34,390 bases of DNA from Mycobacterium sp. E1747 (GCF_001667775.1 NZ_LZJI01000216.1:1-34390), one strand, 5' to 3'. Shown: positions 23,467 to 32,049, counted from the first letter of the stretch. A program made the numbers and translations. The notes: generated from the letters alone by a model not told the origin.

Positions 23467-24219
23467 CTAGCGGGGCGCCATGCGGATGGCGCCGTCTAGG
23501 CGGATGACCTCGCCGTTGAGCATCGGGTTCTCGATGATGTGCACCGCGAGCGCACCGTACTCGTCGGGGTCCCCCAGCCGGGCCGGGTGCGGAACCTGCT
23601 TGCCGAGCGAGGCCTGCGCCTCCTCGGGCAGCGAGCCCAGCAGCGGGGTCTTGAACAACCCGGGGGCGATGGTCACCACGCGGATCAGCTCGCGCGACAG
23701 GTCGCGGGCGATCGGCAGCGTCATGCCGACCACGCCGCCCTTGGACGCCGAGTAGGCGGCCTGGCCGATCTGGCCCTCGAACGCCGCCACCGAGGCGGTG
23801 TTGATGATCACGCCGCGCTCCTCACCGAGCGGCTCCGTCTTGGCGATGCGCTCGGCGGCCAGCCGCAGCACGTTGAACGTTCCGATCAAATTGACCCCGA
23901 CCACCTTCTTGAACGCGTCCAGCGGGAAAGGGCCGTCCTTGGACAGGGTCTTGATGGCGTTGCCGATGCCCGCGCAGTTGACGTTGATGCGCAGCGGACC
24001 CATCGACTCGGCGGTGTCCAGCGCCTTGCCGACGGCGGCCTCGTCGGTGACGTCGGCCTGCACGAAACGGGCACGTTCGCCGAGCTCCTGGACCGCCTCT
24101 TCGCCGCGCAGGTCGATGACGACGACCTGCGCGCCGGCGTCAAGCAGCCGCTTGGTGGTGGCCAGGCCCAGGCCTGAGGCGCCCCCGGTGACGACGGCGA
24201 CGGCGTCTTTGATCTTCAT
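23467..24219 (-). CDS. Short-chain dehydrogenase, 3-hydroxyacyl-CoA dehydrogenase type (Rv1144-like)
   Basis: 250-residue classical SDR. The NAD-binding motif is VTGGASGLGLAT, followed by Asp in VVIDLRGEE (preference for NAD over NADP), NCAG in the fourth strand, and the active site Ser-Tyr-Lys with YSASK. The closest type is 17-beta-hydroxysteroid / 3-hydroxyacyl-CoA dehydrogenase type 2 (HSD17B10-like), which fits the neighbouring acyl-CoA racemase and crotonases. I start at the ATG at 24219 (AAAGGA 7 bases upstream), giving the usual N-terminus; the longer frame to 24249 runs into the palindrome region. It lies 45 bp downstream of mcr on the same strand; the gap holds the palindrome CCAACCAGTTGG. 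Confidence 0.93.
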   Translation of the reverse strand: MKIKDAVAVVTGGASGLGLATTKRLLDAGAQVVVIDLRGEEAVQELGERARFVQADVTDEAAVGKALDTAESMGPLRINVNCAGIGNAIKTLSKDGPFPLDAFKKVVGVNLIGTFNVLRLAAERIAKTEPLGEERGVIINTASVAAFEGQIGQAAYSASKGGVVGMTLPIARDLSRELIRVVTIAPGLFKTPLLGSLPEEAQASLGKQVPHPARLGDPDEYGALAVHIIENPMLNGEVIRLDGAIRMAPR

Positions 24220-24245
24220 TGAGAGTCCTTTCTTCACGAGTCCAG

Positions 24246-24261
24246 CCAACCAGTTGGTTGG
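24246..24261. promoter_or_regulatory. Palindromic candidate operator before the SDR gene
   Basis: CCAACCAGTTGGTTGG contains CCAAC-CA-GTTGG and, overlapping it, arms CCAACC/GGTTGG. The same 12-base pattern CCAACnnGTTGG occurs at 33262-33273 before the thiolase gene. Both precede acyl-CoA metabolism genes, which suggests a TetR-type fatty-acid regulator. The core AACnnGTT resembles KstR-type sites but the flanks differ. Confidence 0.45.
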
Positions 24262-24264
24262 GGA

Positions 24265-25350
24265 CTATACCCAGTCGGCGAGCACCGCTTGCACGTCGGG
24301 CAGCGGCGCGGTCGGCGGGCGGGGCACGTCCGGGGTGGTGCGGGAGAACCGCGGTGCGGGCGACGGCTGCCGGCCGCCGTCCACCTCGCAGAAGGATTTG
24401 CGCTCGGTGATGTGCGGTTCGGTGTGCACCTCGCCGAATGCCAAAACCGGGGTCACGCAGGCGTCGGAATCGGCGAAGACCTTGGCCCAGTGGTCGCGGT
24501 CGTGGCCGGCGAAGGCCGCCGTCAGCGCGGCGCGCAGCTCGGGCCAGCGGCTGACGTCGTTCTGCGCCGGCAGGTTCGCCGCGTCCAGGCCGAGCCCCGC
24601 CAGCATGGCCGCGTAGAACTGCGGCTCGATGGCGCCGACGGCGACGTAGCGACCGTCGGCGCACTGATAGGTGTCGTAGTAGGGCGCGCCGCCGTCGAGC
24701 ATGTTGGTGCCGCGCACATCGGTCCACATCCCGAAGTCGCGCATCTGCCACATCATCTGGGCCAGCACGCTGGAGCCGTCGACCATCGCGGCGTCGACCA
24801 CCTGACCCTTGCCCGAAGTCTGCCGCTCCCACAACGCGGACAGGATGCCGACCAACAAGAACATCGAGCCGCCACCGAAGTCGCCGACCAGGTTCAGCGG
24901 CGGCACCGGCCGCTCGTTCGCCCGGCCGATGGCGTGCAGGATCCCGTTGAGCGAGATGTAGTTGATGTCGTGGCCCGCCTGCTGACTGCGGGGGCCGGAT
25001 TGTCCCCAGCCGGTCATCCGGGCGTAGATCAGCCGCTCGTTGACCTTCGCGCAGTCCTCAGGGCCCAGCCCGAGCCGCTCGGTGACACCGGGCCGGAAGC
25101 CCTCGATCAACACGTCGGCCTTGGCGACGAGCTGGAGCACGACGGCGCGCCCCTCGTCGGACTTCAAGTCGACGGTCACCATCCGCCGGTTGCGCAGCAT
25201 GGCGTCCTTGGCGCCCCCACTCGGCCCGGTGGACGGCCGATCGATGCGTACCACGTCGGCGCCCAGATCCCCGAGGATCATCGCCGCGTGCGGGCCCGGC
25301 CCGATGCCGGCCAACTCGACGACCCGAAGCCCCTTCAGCGGTCCAGCCAC
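24265..25350 (-). CDS. mcr: Alpha-methylacyl-CoA racemase
   Basis: 361-residue family III CoA-transferase-fold enzyme that interconverts (R)- and (S)-2-methylacyl-CoA, needed to degrade methyl-branched lipids and sterol side chains. The catalytic residues known from the M. tuberculosis MCR structure are all present, one position on: His127 (in QAGHDINYIS), Asp157 (VGDFGGG) and Glu242 (GAIEPQFY). The CoA-binding RNRRMVTVDLK is also seen. The GTG start at 25350 is preceded by AAGGTCGG. It is followed by the SDR gene in the same direction. The divergent neighbour at 25450 is a crotonase-fold protein. Length is normal. Confidence 0.95.
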   Translation of the reverse strand: MAGPLKGLRVVELAGIGPGPHAAMILGDLGADVVRIDRPSTGPSGGAKDAMLRNRRMVTVDLKSDEGRAVVLQLVAKADVLIEGFRPGVTERLGLGPEDCAKVNERLIYARMTGWGQSGPRSQQAGHDINYISLNGILHAIGRANERPVPPLNLVGDFGGGSMFLLVGILSALWERQTSGKGQVVDAAMVDGSSVLAQMMWQMRDFGMWTDVRGTNMLDGGAPYYDTYQCADGRYVAVGAIEPQFYAAMLAGLGLDAANLPAQNDVSRWPELRAALTAAFAGHDRDHWAKVFADSDACVTPVLAFGEVHTEPHITERKSFCEVDGGRQPSPAPRFSRTTPDVPRPPTAPLPDVQAVLADWV

Positions 25351-25449
25351 GATCTACCGACCTTTCGTCTGCCCGACGCCCGTTGTTGTTGTTGGCATCT
25401 TCGCAGCCGCGTTCGACGGGCGTGCAGCCCGGTCACTTAGGGTGAGCCC

Positions 25450-26259
25450 ATGCCCCGATCCGCGATCGACACGCTGGCGCCCGTCGCAGGCCTTTCCGTC
25501 ACCCTGTCCGACGGCGTGCTGTCGGTGACCATCGACCGGCCGGACAGCCTCAATTCCCTGACCGTGCCGGTGATTACCGGCATCGCCGACGCGATGGAGC
25601 GCGCCGCCACCGACCCGGAGGTGAGGGTGGTGCGCCTGGGCGGTGCGGGCCGAGGGTTCTGTTCCGGCGCGGGTATCAGCGCCGACGACGTGTCCGAGAC
25701 CGGGGCCCCGCCGGACGAGATCGTGCTGCAGATCAACCGGCTGATCCGGGCGATTGCGGCCGTGCCGCACCCCGTGGTGGCCGCGGTACAGGGACCGGCG
25801 GCCGGCGTGGGGGTTTCCCTGGCGCTCGCCTGTGACATCGTATTGGCCTCGGAGAGCGCGTTTTTCATGCTCGCCTTCACCAAGATCGGCCTGATGCCCG
25901 ACGGCGGCGCGTCCGCGCTGATCGCCGCCGCCGTTGGCCGCATCCGGGCGATGCACATGGCGTTACTGCCCGACCGCCTACCGGCCGCCGAGGCGCTGTC
26001 CTGGGGTCTGGTCAGCGCGGTCTACCCAGCCGACGAGTTCGAGGCCGAGGTGGACAAAGTGATCGCGCGGCTATTGGCGGGCCCCGCGGTCGCTTTCGGC
26101 AAGACGAAGCTCGCCATCAACGCGGCCACGCTCACCCAGCTGGATCCGGCCCTGCAGCGCGAATACGAGGGCCAGGCCGTCCTGCTGCGCTCACACGATT
26201 TCGCCGAGGGCACAACCGCTTTCCAGCAGCGCCGCACGCCGGACTTCACCGATCGCTGA
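25450..26259 (+). CDS. Crotonase-fold protein, PaaG-like (EchA10/EchA11 position)
   Basis: 269-residue enoyl-CoA hydratase/isomerase superfamily member. The oxyanion-hole segments are GAGRGFCSGAGI and GPAAGVGVSLALACD. The two catalytic Glu of true enoyl-CoA hydratase are absent: Ser123 stands at the first site and the second segment reads AFTKIGLMPDGG. This matches PaaG-type isomerases, whose catalytic Asp corresponds to Asp151 here. It is therefore more likely a double-bond or ring isomerase than a hydratase. M. tuberculosis carries two adjacent copies here (echA10, echA11, from memory); only one is present. The ATG at 25450 gives the usual length. It is divergent from mcr (about 100 bp). 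Confidence 0.88.
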   Translation: MPRSAIDTLAPVAGLSVTLSDGVLSVTIDRPDSLNSLTVPVITGIADAMERAATDPEVRVVRLGGAGRGFCSGAGISADDVSETGAPPDEIVLQINRLIRAIAAVPHPVVAAVQGPAAGVGVSLALACDIVLASESAFFMLAFTKIGLMPDGGASALIAAAVGRIRAMHMALLPDRLPAAEALSWGLVSAVYPADEFEAEVDKVIARLLAGPAVAFGKTKLAINAATLTQLDPALQREYEGQAVLLRSHDFAEGTTAFQQRRTPDFTDR

Positions 26260-26344
26260 CGCTATGGCGCTTACGGGCGGCCAAAGCCGGTAATCCTCCC
26301 CCGCGTCGGGTCGAATAATTCCGAAGGCGACGAACGGAGATTCC

Positions 26345-27685
26345 ATGGCTGGACAGCTGCGTTGTCTCGTGACCGGGGCGACCGGCTACATCGGCGCCCG
26401 GTTGGCGCCGCGACTGCTGGACGAAGGTCACCGGGTCCGCGCCTTGGCCCGCAACCCGGCCAAGCTGGAGGACGTGCCGTGGCGGCAGCGGGCCGAAGTC
26501 GCGCGCGGCGATCTGGGGGACGTCGATTCCCTGATCGCGGCTTTCGACGGGATCGACGTCGTCTACTACCTCGTCCACTCGATGGGCACGTCGACGGATT
26601 TCGCCGACGAGGAATCCCGTGCGGTCGGCAACGTGGTGACGGCGGCGCGACGCACTGGCGTGCGGCGCATCGTGTACCTGAGCGGGCTGCATCCCGAGGG
26701 CGGCAAGCTCTCGCCGCACCTCGAGTCGCGAGCGGCGGTCGGCGACGCGCTGATCGCCTCGGGCATCGAAACCGTCGTGCTGCAGGCGGGTGTCGTGGTC
26801 GGCTCGGGATCGGCTTCGTTCGAGATGATTCGGCACCTCACCGACCGGCTGCCGGTGATGACCACGCCGAAATGGGTGCACAACAAGATCCAGCCGATCG
26901 CGGTGCGCGACGTGCTGTACTACCTGGTTGCCGCGGCCACGGCGCCGGTCCCGTCATCGCGCACCTGGGACATCGGCGGACCCGACGTCCTGGAGTACGG
27001 CGACATGATGCGCGTCTACGCCGACGTGGCGGGGCTGGGCAGGCGCTATCTGATCGTGCTGCCGTTCCTGACGCCCACGATCGCCAGCCTTTGGGTCGGC
27101 ACCGTGACGCCGATCCCGCCAGGGCTGGCGCGGCCGCTCATCGAATCGCTGGAGTGCGACGCGGTGATGCGCAACCACGATGTCGACGGCATCATCGAGC
27201 CGCCGACCGGCGGCCTGACCGGCTATCGCCGGTCCGTCGAACTGGCGCTTGACCGGGCCGCGCGGGGCATGCCGGAACCCTCGTGGTCGTCGTTGCGGTC
27301 CGAACCGGCCGAGGCGCTGCCCAGCGACCCGGACTGGGCGGGCGAGATCGTCTACACCGATGTGCGCACCGCCGAAACCGCGGCCGAACCCGCCAACGTG
27401 TGGCAGGCGGCGGAGAACGCCGTGGATGGGCGGTCGGGTGGTTGGCGGGTCGAGGAGCGCGCGGCGGGGACCCTGCTGCGGCTGCGCTCCACCAAGCGGG
27501 CGCCGGGACGCGAGTGGCTCGAGATCGCGGTCACGCAGCGGGACGGCCGTGGCAGTCGCTACACCCAACGATCCATCTTTTTGCCGCGGGGCATTCCGGG
27601 GCGGGTGTACTGGTTCTTCGCGCGGCCCGCCCACAACGCCGCGATGCGCGCCCTCGCCCGCCGGGTCGTCGATTCGGCCCGGTAG
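26345..27685 (+). CDS. Atypical SDR NAD(P)-binding protein with DUF2867-type C-terminal domain
   Basis: 446-residue protein. The N-terminal half is a NmrA/YbjT-like Rossmann domain: VTGATGYIGARL, then VVYYLVHSMG (common to this group) and RIVYLSGLHP in place of the usual YxxxK. The remaining ~130 residues resemble the DUF2867/SRPBCC-like domain often fused to it, ending with the conserved GRVYWFFARPAHNAAMRALA. Such proteins may be redox sensors or oxidoreductases; no substrate is known. The ATG at 26345 has CGGAGA 5-10 bases upstream. A clear paralogue, without the C-terminal domain, lies convergent at 28408-29553, with a CPBP protease between. Sequence suggests but does not prove the three act together. 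Confidence 0.88.
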   Translation: MAGQLRCLVTGATGYIGARLAPRLLDEGHRVRALARNPAKLEDVPWRQRAEVARGDLGDVDSLIAAFDGIDVVYYLVHSMGTSTDFADEESRAVGNVVTAARRTGVRRIVYLSGLHPEGGKLSPHLESRAAVGDALIASGIETVVLQAGVVVGSGSASFEMIRHLTDRLPVMTTPKWVHNKIQPIAVRDVLYYLVAAATAPVPSSRTWDIGGPDVLEYGDMMRVYADVAGLGRRYLIVLPFLTPTIASLWVGTVTPIPPGLARPLIESLECDAVMRNHDVDGIIEPPTGGLTGYRRSVELALDRAARGMPEPSWSSLRSEPAEALPSDPDWAGEIVYTDVRTAETAAEPANVWQAAENAVDGRSGGWRVEERAAGTLLRLRSTKRAPGREWLEIAVTQRDGRGSRYTQRSIFLPRGIPGRVYWFFARPAHNAAMRALARRVVDSAR

Positions 27686-27691
27686 CCGGCG

Positions 27692-28411
27692 TCAGACGCC
27701 GAACATCGGAGGCAGCGCGAGGACCATGATCAGCCCCCACACCAGGTGGGTGAGCACCGGCGCCAGGACACCGCCGGTCGCCCGGCGCTCGAACGCGCAC
27801 ACCGTCCCCAGGATGACCGCGGCGAATCCGAGCATCGGATTGCCACTGGCCAGCGTCGCGATCGTGTAGAGGACCGTCGAAATCAAGACGGGGTGAAACC
27901 GGCCCAGGGCCGTATAGAGCGCGCCGCGGAAAAACACTTCCTCGGCGACGCCGTTGATGAGCGTGATGGCCACGATCACCGGATACCACCCGTGGTGGGC
28001 GTATTCCAGCACCCGGGTGATGAGCTCGGCAATGGGTGTGATCTCCCGGGCGATGAGCCCGCCGACCAGGAAGACCCCGCCGAGCAGCAGGCCGATCCCC
28101 GTGCCGGTGATGACCGGCCGCTGATTGCGGCCGCGCCAGCAGATGCCACCCAGATGCAGCGGGCCGGAGACGAACCCGCCGACGACCCACACCCCCGCCA
28201 GCGCCAAGGTCAGCCAGTAGAAGCTCGAATCACCCGGGTGGCGCCGCAACGAAAACGCGAGCACCGCGGCACCGATGACCACAGTGATGGCCACGATGAC
28301 CCGCCGACGCCGCACCACGGCGGGCGATTCGTGATGCGGCACAGCCACTTTGGTGAGCGCCCGGCGCAGCTCGGACAGCGTGCCGCGGGACGGGGCGGTT
28401 GACTGGCTCAT
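27692..28411 (-). CDS. CPBP-family intramembrane metalloprotease
   Basis: 239-residue membrane protein with about six to seven hydrophobic segments after a basic cytoplasmic N-terminus. The CPBP (CAAX protease/bacteriocin-processing, Abi) motifs are NGVAEEVFFRGALYTAL (EExxxR, metal and active site) and, near the end, VLAPVLTHLVWG with the motif-4 His. It may cleave membrane protein substrates; in bacteria such proteins also give bacteriocin self-immunity, but no bacteriocin gene is seen. Its ATG (28411) overlaps the stop of the upstream NAD(P)-binding gene by four bases (ATGA), so the two are translationally coupled. It converges with the paralogous NAD(P)-binding gene 6 bp away. Confidence 0.88.
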   Translation of the reverse strand: MSQSTAPSRGTLSELRRALTKVAVPHHESPAVVRRRRVIVAITVVIGAAVLAFSLRRHPGDSSFYWLTLALAGVWVVGGFVSGPLHLGGICWRGRNQRPVITGTGIGLLLGGVFLVGGLIAREITPIAELITRVLEYAHHGWYPVIVAITLINGVAEEVFFRGALYTALGRFHPVLISTVLYTIATLASGNPMLGFAAVILGTVCAFERRATGGVLAPVLTHLVWGLIMVLALPPMFGV

Positions 28412-29553
28412 GCGGGACGCACCTTCGGGGTCAAGGCGATCAGGAGGTCAAGGCCGGTGCGCAGCGCTCCGGCCAGCGGGCCCGGAACCAGGTTGACCAG
28501 TCCCAGAGCCGGCCGCACGATCGGTGGGGTGAGCCGCCGCGCGAGGTGGCGGATGCGCCGCGCGTCCCCGCCGGCCCACACGGGGTCGGTGTTGGCCAGG
28601 TGATGGGGATCGGCCAGGGCGTTGACCGGGGACGGGCGATGCGGCTGATCGGCCAAGGCTAGGGCAATCGCGTCCCGAATGCCGAGCAACCCACCGGGCG
28701 GGTCGGGCACTCGAATCCGAAGGTCGCTCTCGGACGCCACCATCGGATGATCGAGCGACTCGACCAGATCACCGGCCAGCCCCGGCGGCACCGGCAGCGC
28801 GACCCCGGTGACCAGTGACGCCAACGCGGTATCGACCCTGCCGACCGGCAACCCCGCGTGCCATCTCCCGGAGATCCGCGCATACGTTTTGAGCAGCTCC
28901 CGGTAGGACGTGGTGTCCGGGCCGGCGATGTCGTACGCCCCCGGCGGCAACAGGTCGGGATCGGCCGCGACGACCAGGTAGTGCAGCACGTCGCGGATGG
29001 AGATCGGGTCGATCGGGTTGTCCATCCAGCTCGGGAGGGGCAGGAGCGGGAATCGGTCCCCGACGTAGCGCATCATCTCGAACGAGGTGGAGCCGGCGCC
29101 GATGATCATCGCGGCGCCCAGCCAGACCAGCTCCGGGCCGTCCGGGACCCTCAGGGCGCCGGCCACCTCGGCGCGGCTGGTCAAGTGCTCGGACAGCACC
29201 TCGTCGGCGGGGACGAATCCGCCCAGGTAGACGATCCGTCGGACACCGGCGTCCCTGGCCGCCGCGGCCACGTTCGCGGCTGCGGCCTTGTCGGCATCGC
29301 GGAAGCCGGGTTGCCCGATCGCGTGCACCAGGTAATACACCACGTCAACGGGGGCGGCATCGGCGAAGGCCGCTCGCGTCGACCCGGGATCGGCGGCGTC
29401 GAGGGTCACCGGCGTGACGTCGTCGAACCATCCGAACCGCCTGAGTCGCTCAGGGTTTCGGGTGGCGGCCACGACGTGGTGCCGGTCCGCCAGCAGCGCC
29501 GTGACCAGCCGCGATCCGACATATCCGGTGGCGCCGGTTACGAGGATCCGCAT
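28408..29553 (-). CDS. Atypical SDR NAD(P)-binding protein, paralogue of 26345-27685
   Basis: 381-residue protein with the same Rossmann layout as its neighbour: VTGATGYVGSRL, DVVYYLVHAIG, RRIVYLGGFVP and SFEMMRYVGDRFPLLPLPSW (its partner has SFEMIRHLTDRLPVMTTPKW). It lacks the DUF2867-type domain and instead ends in a ~60-residue tail with two hydrophobic stretches that may contact the membrane. The function is not known. I start at the ATG at 29553; the frame also allows a TTG at 29562. It is the first gene of a two-gene unit with the CPBP protease (4-base overlap). The coupling suggests related roles in the cell envelope. Confidence 0.87.
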   Translation of the reverse strand: MRILVTGATGYVGSRLVTALLADRHHVVAATRNPERLRRFGWFDDVTPVTLDAADPGSTRAAFADAAPVDVVYYLVHAIGQPGFRDADKAAAANVAAAARDAGVRRIVYLGGFVPADEVLSEHLTSRAEVAGALRVPDGPELVWLGAAMIIGAGSTSFEMMRYVGDRFPLLPLPSWMDNPIDPISIRDVLHYLVVAADPDLLPPGAYDIAGPDTTSYRELLKTYARISGRWHAGLPVGRVDTALASLVTGVALPVPPGLAGDLVESLDHPMVASESDLRIRVPDPPGGLLGIRDAIALALADQPHRPSPVNALADPHHLANTDPVWAGGDARRIRHLARRLTPPIVRPALGLVNLVPGPLAGALRTGLDLLIALTPKVRPA

Positions 29554-29724
29554 ACCTTTCAACCTAGCCCGGCGACGATGAACGCAAACCTGGCGGGCAC
29601 GGTCCGGTGACGGCGACCCGCTTTTCGGGCCGGAATTTCACCATGCCGTTACGCTCGCGGATGTTGAACCCCCGCGGCGGCGGCACCGTAACCGGTATGA
29701 GACATCGGAAAAGATAGTGGAGAC

Positions 29725-30225
29725 ATGTATTACCTGCTGGTCCTGGTTGTCGGCATCGAACGCGTCGTGGAGCTGGTGGTCTCCAAGCGCAACGCGCGGT
29801 GGTCTTTTGCCCAGGGCGCCAAGGAGTTTGGGCAAGCGCACTACCCGGTGATGGTGGTGCTGCACACCGCACTGCTGGTCGGCTGCATTCTCGAGCCGTG
29901 GGCGCTGCACCGCCCGTTCATCGGATGGCTGGGCTGGCCGATGCTGGCGGTGGTGGCACTCAGCCAGGGGCTGCGCTGGTGGTGCATCACCACCCTGGGC
30001 CCGCGGTGGAACACCCGGGTCATCGTGCTTCCGCAGGCACCGCTGGTGCGCCAAGGTCCCTACCGCTGGCTGCACCATCCGAACTATGTTGCAGTGGTGG
30101 CTGAGGGGGTGGCGCTGCCATTGGTGCACACGGCGTGGCTGACCGCGGCCGTTTTCACGCTCGCCAACGCGGTGCTGCTCAAGGTGCGATTGCAGGTCGA
30201 GAACTCCGCTCTGGGCTACACGTGA
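29725..30225 (+). CDS. ICMT-like membrane methyltransferase (Rv1139c-like)
   Basis: 166-residue integral membrane protein of the isoprenylcysteine carboxyl methyltransferase (ICMT/PEMT) family, with about four hydrophobic segments. The SAM-binding C-terminal motif is VRQGPYRWLHHPNYVAVV followed by a conserved Glu (AEGVALPL). In actinobacteria these enzymes usually O-methylate small lipids or phenolic polyketides rather than prenylated proteins. The ATG at 29725 is preceded by GTGGAG. The stop overlaps the start of the flavoprotein gene by four bases (GTGA), so the two are one operon, as at Rv1139c-Rv1138c. No polyketide synthase lies in the window. Confidence 0.9.
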   Translation: MYYLLVLVVGIERVVELVVSKRNARWSFAQGAKEFGQAHYPVMVVLHTALLVGCILEPWALHRPFIGWLGWPMLAVVALSQGLRWWCITTLGPRWNTRVIVLPQAPLVRQGPYRWLHHPNYVAVVAEGVALPLVHTAWLTAAVFTLANAVLLKVRLQVENSALGYT

Positions 30226-31238
30226 GCGACTTCGACACCGATCTCTTGATCGTCGGCGGCGGGCCGGGCGGCCTGGCCACGGCGTTACACGCTCGGCAGC
30301 AGGGACTTTCGGTGATCGTCGCCGACCCGCGCGAGGGTCCCATCGACAAGGCGTGCGGTGAAGGTCTGATGCCCGGTGGGCTGGCCGAGCTGACGTCCCT
30401 CGGCGTCGACCCGGCCGGCATGCCCTTTCACGGCATCGCCTACGTGAGCGAACACCGCCGCGCCCAGGCGCGGTTTCGCAACGGCCCGGGCCGCGGCGTG
30501 CGTCGCACCACACTGCACGCGGCGCTGGCCGCGCGCGCCAAAGAGCGAGACACCGAATGGCTTCGGGCGCGGGTGACCACCGTGCAACAGGACGCTCACG
30601 GTGTGACGGCCGCCGGCGTGCGCGCGAGATGGTTGGTGGCGGCCGACGGACTGCACTCACAGGTCAGGCGGGCCGTCGGGATCACGGCGACGGCCGGAAC
30701 GCCGCGACGCTACGGCGTGCGCTGGCACTTCCAGGTGCCGGCGTGGTCGGAGTTCGTCGAGGTGCATTGGTCGCGCTGGGGCGAGGCATACGTGACGCCG
30801 GTGGAGCCCGAGCTGGTGGGCGTGGCGATCCTGTCGCGCGGCCGGCCCGAGCTGGCCTGGTTCCCCGGCCTGGCCCGCCGGCTCGGCGACGCCGCCCGCG
30901 GCGACGCGCGCGGTTGCGGCCCGCTGCGCCAGGTGGTCTCCCGCCGGGTCGCGGGGCGCGTGCTGTTGGTGGGCGACGCGGCGGGCTACGAGGACGCGCT
31001 GACCGGTGAGGGCATCAGCCTGGCGGTGAAGCAGGCTGCCGCGGCCGTCACCGCCATCGTCGACGCGGCGCCTTCGTCGTATGAGCTTGCGTGGCAACGG
31101 ATTACCCGCAACTACCGGCTGCTCACCCGCGCGCTGGTGCTGGCGAGCGCGCCGCCGATCGCGCGCCGCGCGATCGTGCCGGCGTGCACGCTGCTGCCCG
31201 GCGCGTTCCAGCGCGGGGTGAACGTGCTGGCGAGCTAG
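30222..31238 (+). CDS. Geranylgeranyl-reductase-family FAD-dependent oxidoreductase (Rv1138c-like)
   Basis: 338-residue flavoprotein. FAD binding is shown by the N-terminal LLIVGGGPGGLATALHAR, the CGEGLMPGG segment typical of geranylgeranyl reductase/halogenase-like enzymes, and VLLVGDAAGYEDALTGEGIS with the GD motif for the ribityl chain. Members reduce isoprenoid double bonds or hydroxylate/halogenate aromatic rings; the substrate cannot be told here. The C-terminus has a hydrophobic stretch (LVLASAPPIARRAIV) that may touch the membrane. It starts with GTG at 30222, overlapping the upstream methyltransferase stop. Together they probably modify the same lipid-like molecule, possibly an isoprenoid. 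Confidence 0.9.
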   Translation: MSDFDTDLLIVGGGPGGLATALHARQQGLSVIVADPREGPIDKACGEGLMPGGLAELTSLGVDPAGMPFHGIAYVSEHRRAQARFRNGPGRGVRRTTLHAALAARAKERDTEWLRARVTTVQQDAHGVTAAGVRARWLVAADGLHSQVRRAVGITATAGTPRRYGVRWHFQVPAWSEFVEVHWSRWGEAYVTPVEPELVGVAILSRGRPELAWFPGLARRLGDAARGDARGCGPLRQVVSRRVAGRVLLVGDAAGYEDALTGEGISLAVKQAAAAVTAIVDAAPSSYELAWQRITRNYRLLTRALVLASAPPIARRAIVPACTLLPGAFQRGVNVLAS

Positions 31239-31245
31239 GCCATTA

Positions 31246-32049
31246 TTAGCGGGCCTTCCAGACCGGCTCGCGCTTCTCGGCGAACGCCAGCGGCCCCTCC
31301 TTGGCGTCCTCCGACCTGATCAGGCTGCGCATCTCCTCCATGGTCCGCGCCCAGCCCGCCTCTTCGTCGGTGATGACACCGTCGTCGACGCCGTAGGCGA
31401 TGCGCTTGCTGGCCCGCACCGACAGCGGCGCGTTCACCGTCACCCGCGCGGCCAGCGCCAGCGCGGCTTCCAGCACCGTACCCTCCCCGGCCACCTGGTT
31501 GATCAGGCCCCATTCGAGGGCGTCGGCGGCGGTGATCGGCTCGCCGGTCAACAGCAGCTCCATCGCCACCTTGCGCGGCAGCTGCTGCACGATCCGGAAG
31601 ACGCCGCCGGCGGCGGCGATGAGTCCCCGCTTGACCTCCGGCAGCCCGAACCGGGCCCGCTCGTCGGCCACCACCAGGTCGCTGGCCAGCGCCAGCTCGG
31701 TGCCGCCGCCCAGTGCGGTGCCGTTGACCGCCGCGATCGTGGGTTTGTCGATGAAGTGGCGCACGTAGCCGGCGAAACCCCACTCGGGACGGTGGGGGTG
31801 GTAGATGTTCTCGCGACGCGAGACCGCCTTGAGGTCGGCTCCTGCGCAGAACGACTTGTCGCCGGCGCCGGTGATCACCACCGCCCGAACCTCCCGATCC
31901 CGTTGGGCTTCTTCCAGCGCGTCGCCGACGCCGATGCTGACGGCACCGTTGACCGCGTTGCGGGCTTCCGGCCGGTTGATGGTGATCACCATGACGTTGC
32001 CGCGGCGCTCGGTCAGCGCGCCGCGCGCCGCGGTGTCGACGTCCGTCAC
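31246..32049 (-). CDS. Enoyl-CoA hydratase (crotonase family)
   Basis: 267-residue hydratase that adds water to trans-2-enoyl-CoA in beta-oxidation. The oxyanion-hole segments are SFCAGADLKA and GTALGGGTELALASD, and both catalytic glutamates are present: Glu118 in GGGTELA and Glu138 in GLPEVKRGL, unlike the crotonase at 25450. The start is GTG at 32049, overlapping the thiolase stop (GTGA); the longer frame to 32250 is only overlap with the thiolase. It forms an operon with the thiolase gene, giving two consecutive types of beta-oxidation step. It converges with the flavoprotein gene (7-bp gap). Comparable to Rv1136 by position. Confidence 0.92.
   Translation of the reverse strand: MTDVDTAARGALTERRGNVMVITINRPEARNAVNGAVSIGVGDALEEAQRDREVRAVVITGAGDKSFCAGADLKAVSRRENIYHPHRPEWGFAGYVRHFIDKPTIAAVNGTALGGGTELALASDLVVADERARFGLPEVKRGLIAAAGGVFRIVQQLPRKVAMELLLTGEPITAADALEWGLINQVAGEGTVLEAALALAARVTVNAPLSVRASKRIAYGVDDGVITDEEAGWARTMEEMRSLIRSEDAKEGPLAFAEKREPVWKAR

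Noticed and set aside
27692..28411. CPBP protease as part of a bacteriocin or phage-defence (Abi) system
   Set aside because: No bacteriocin precursor, toxin or defence gene is nearby; the partner is an NAD(P)-binding protein.
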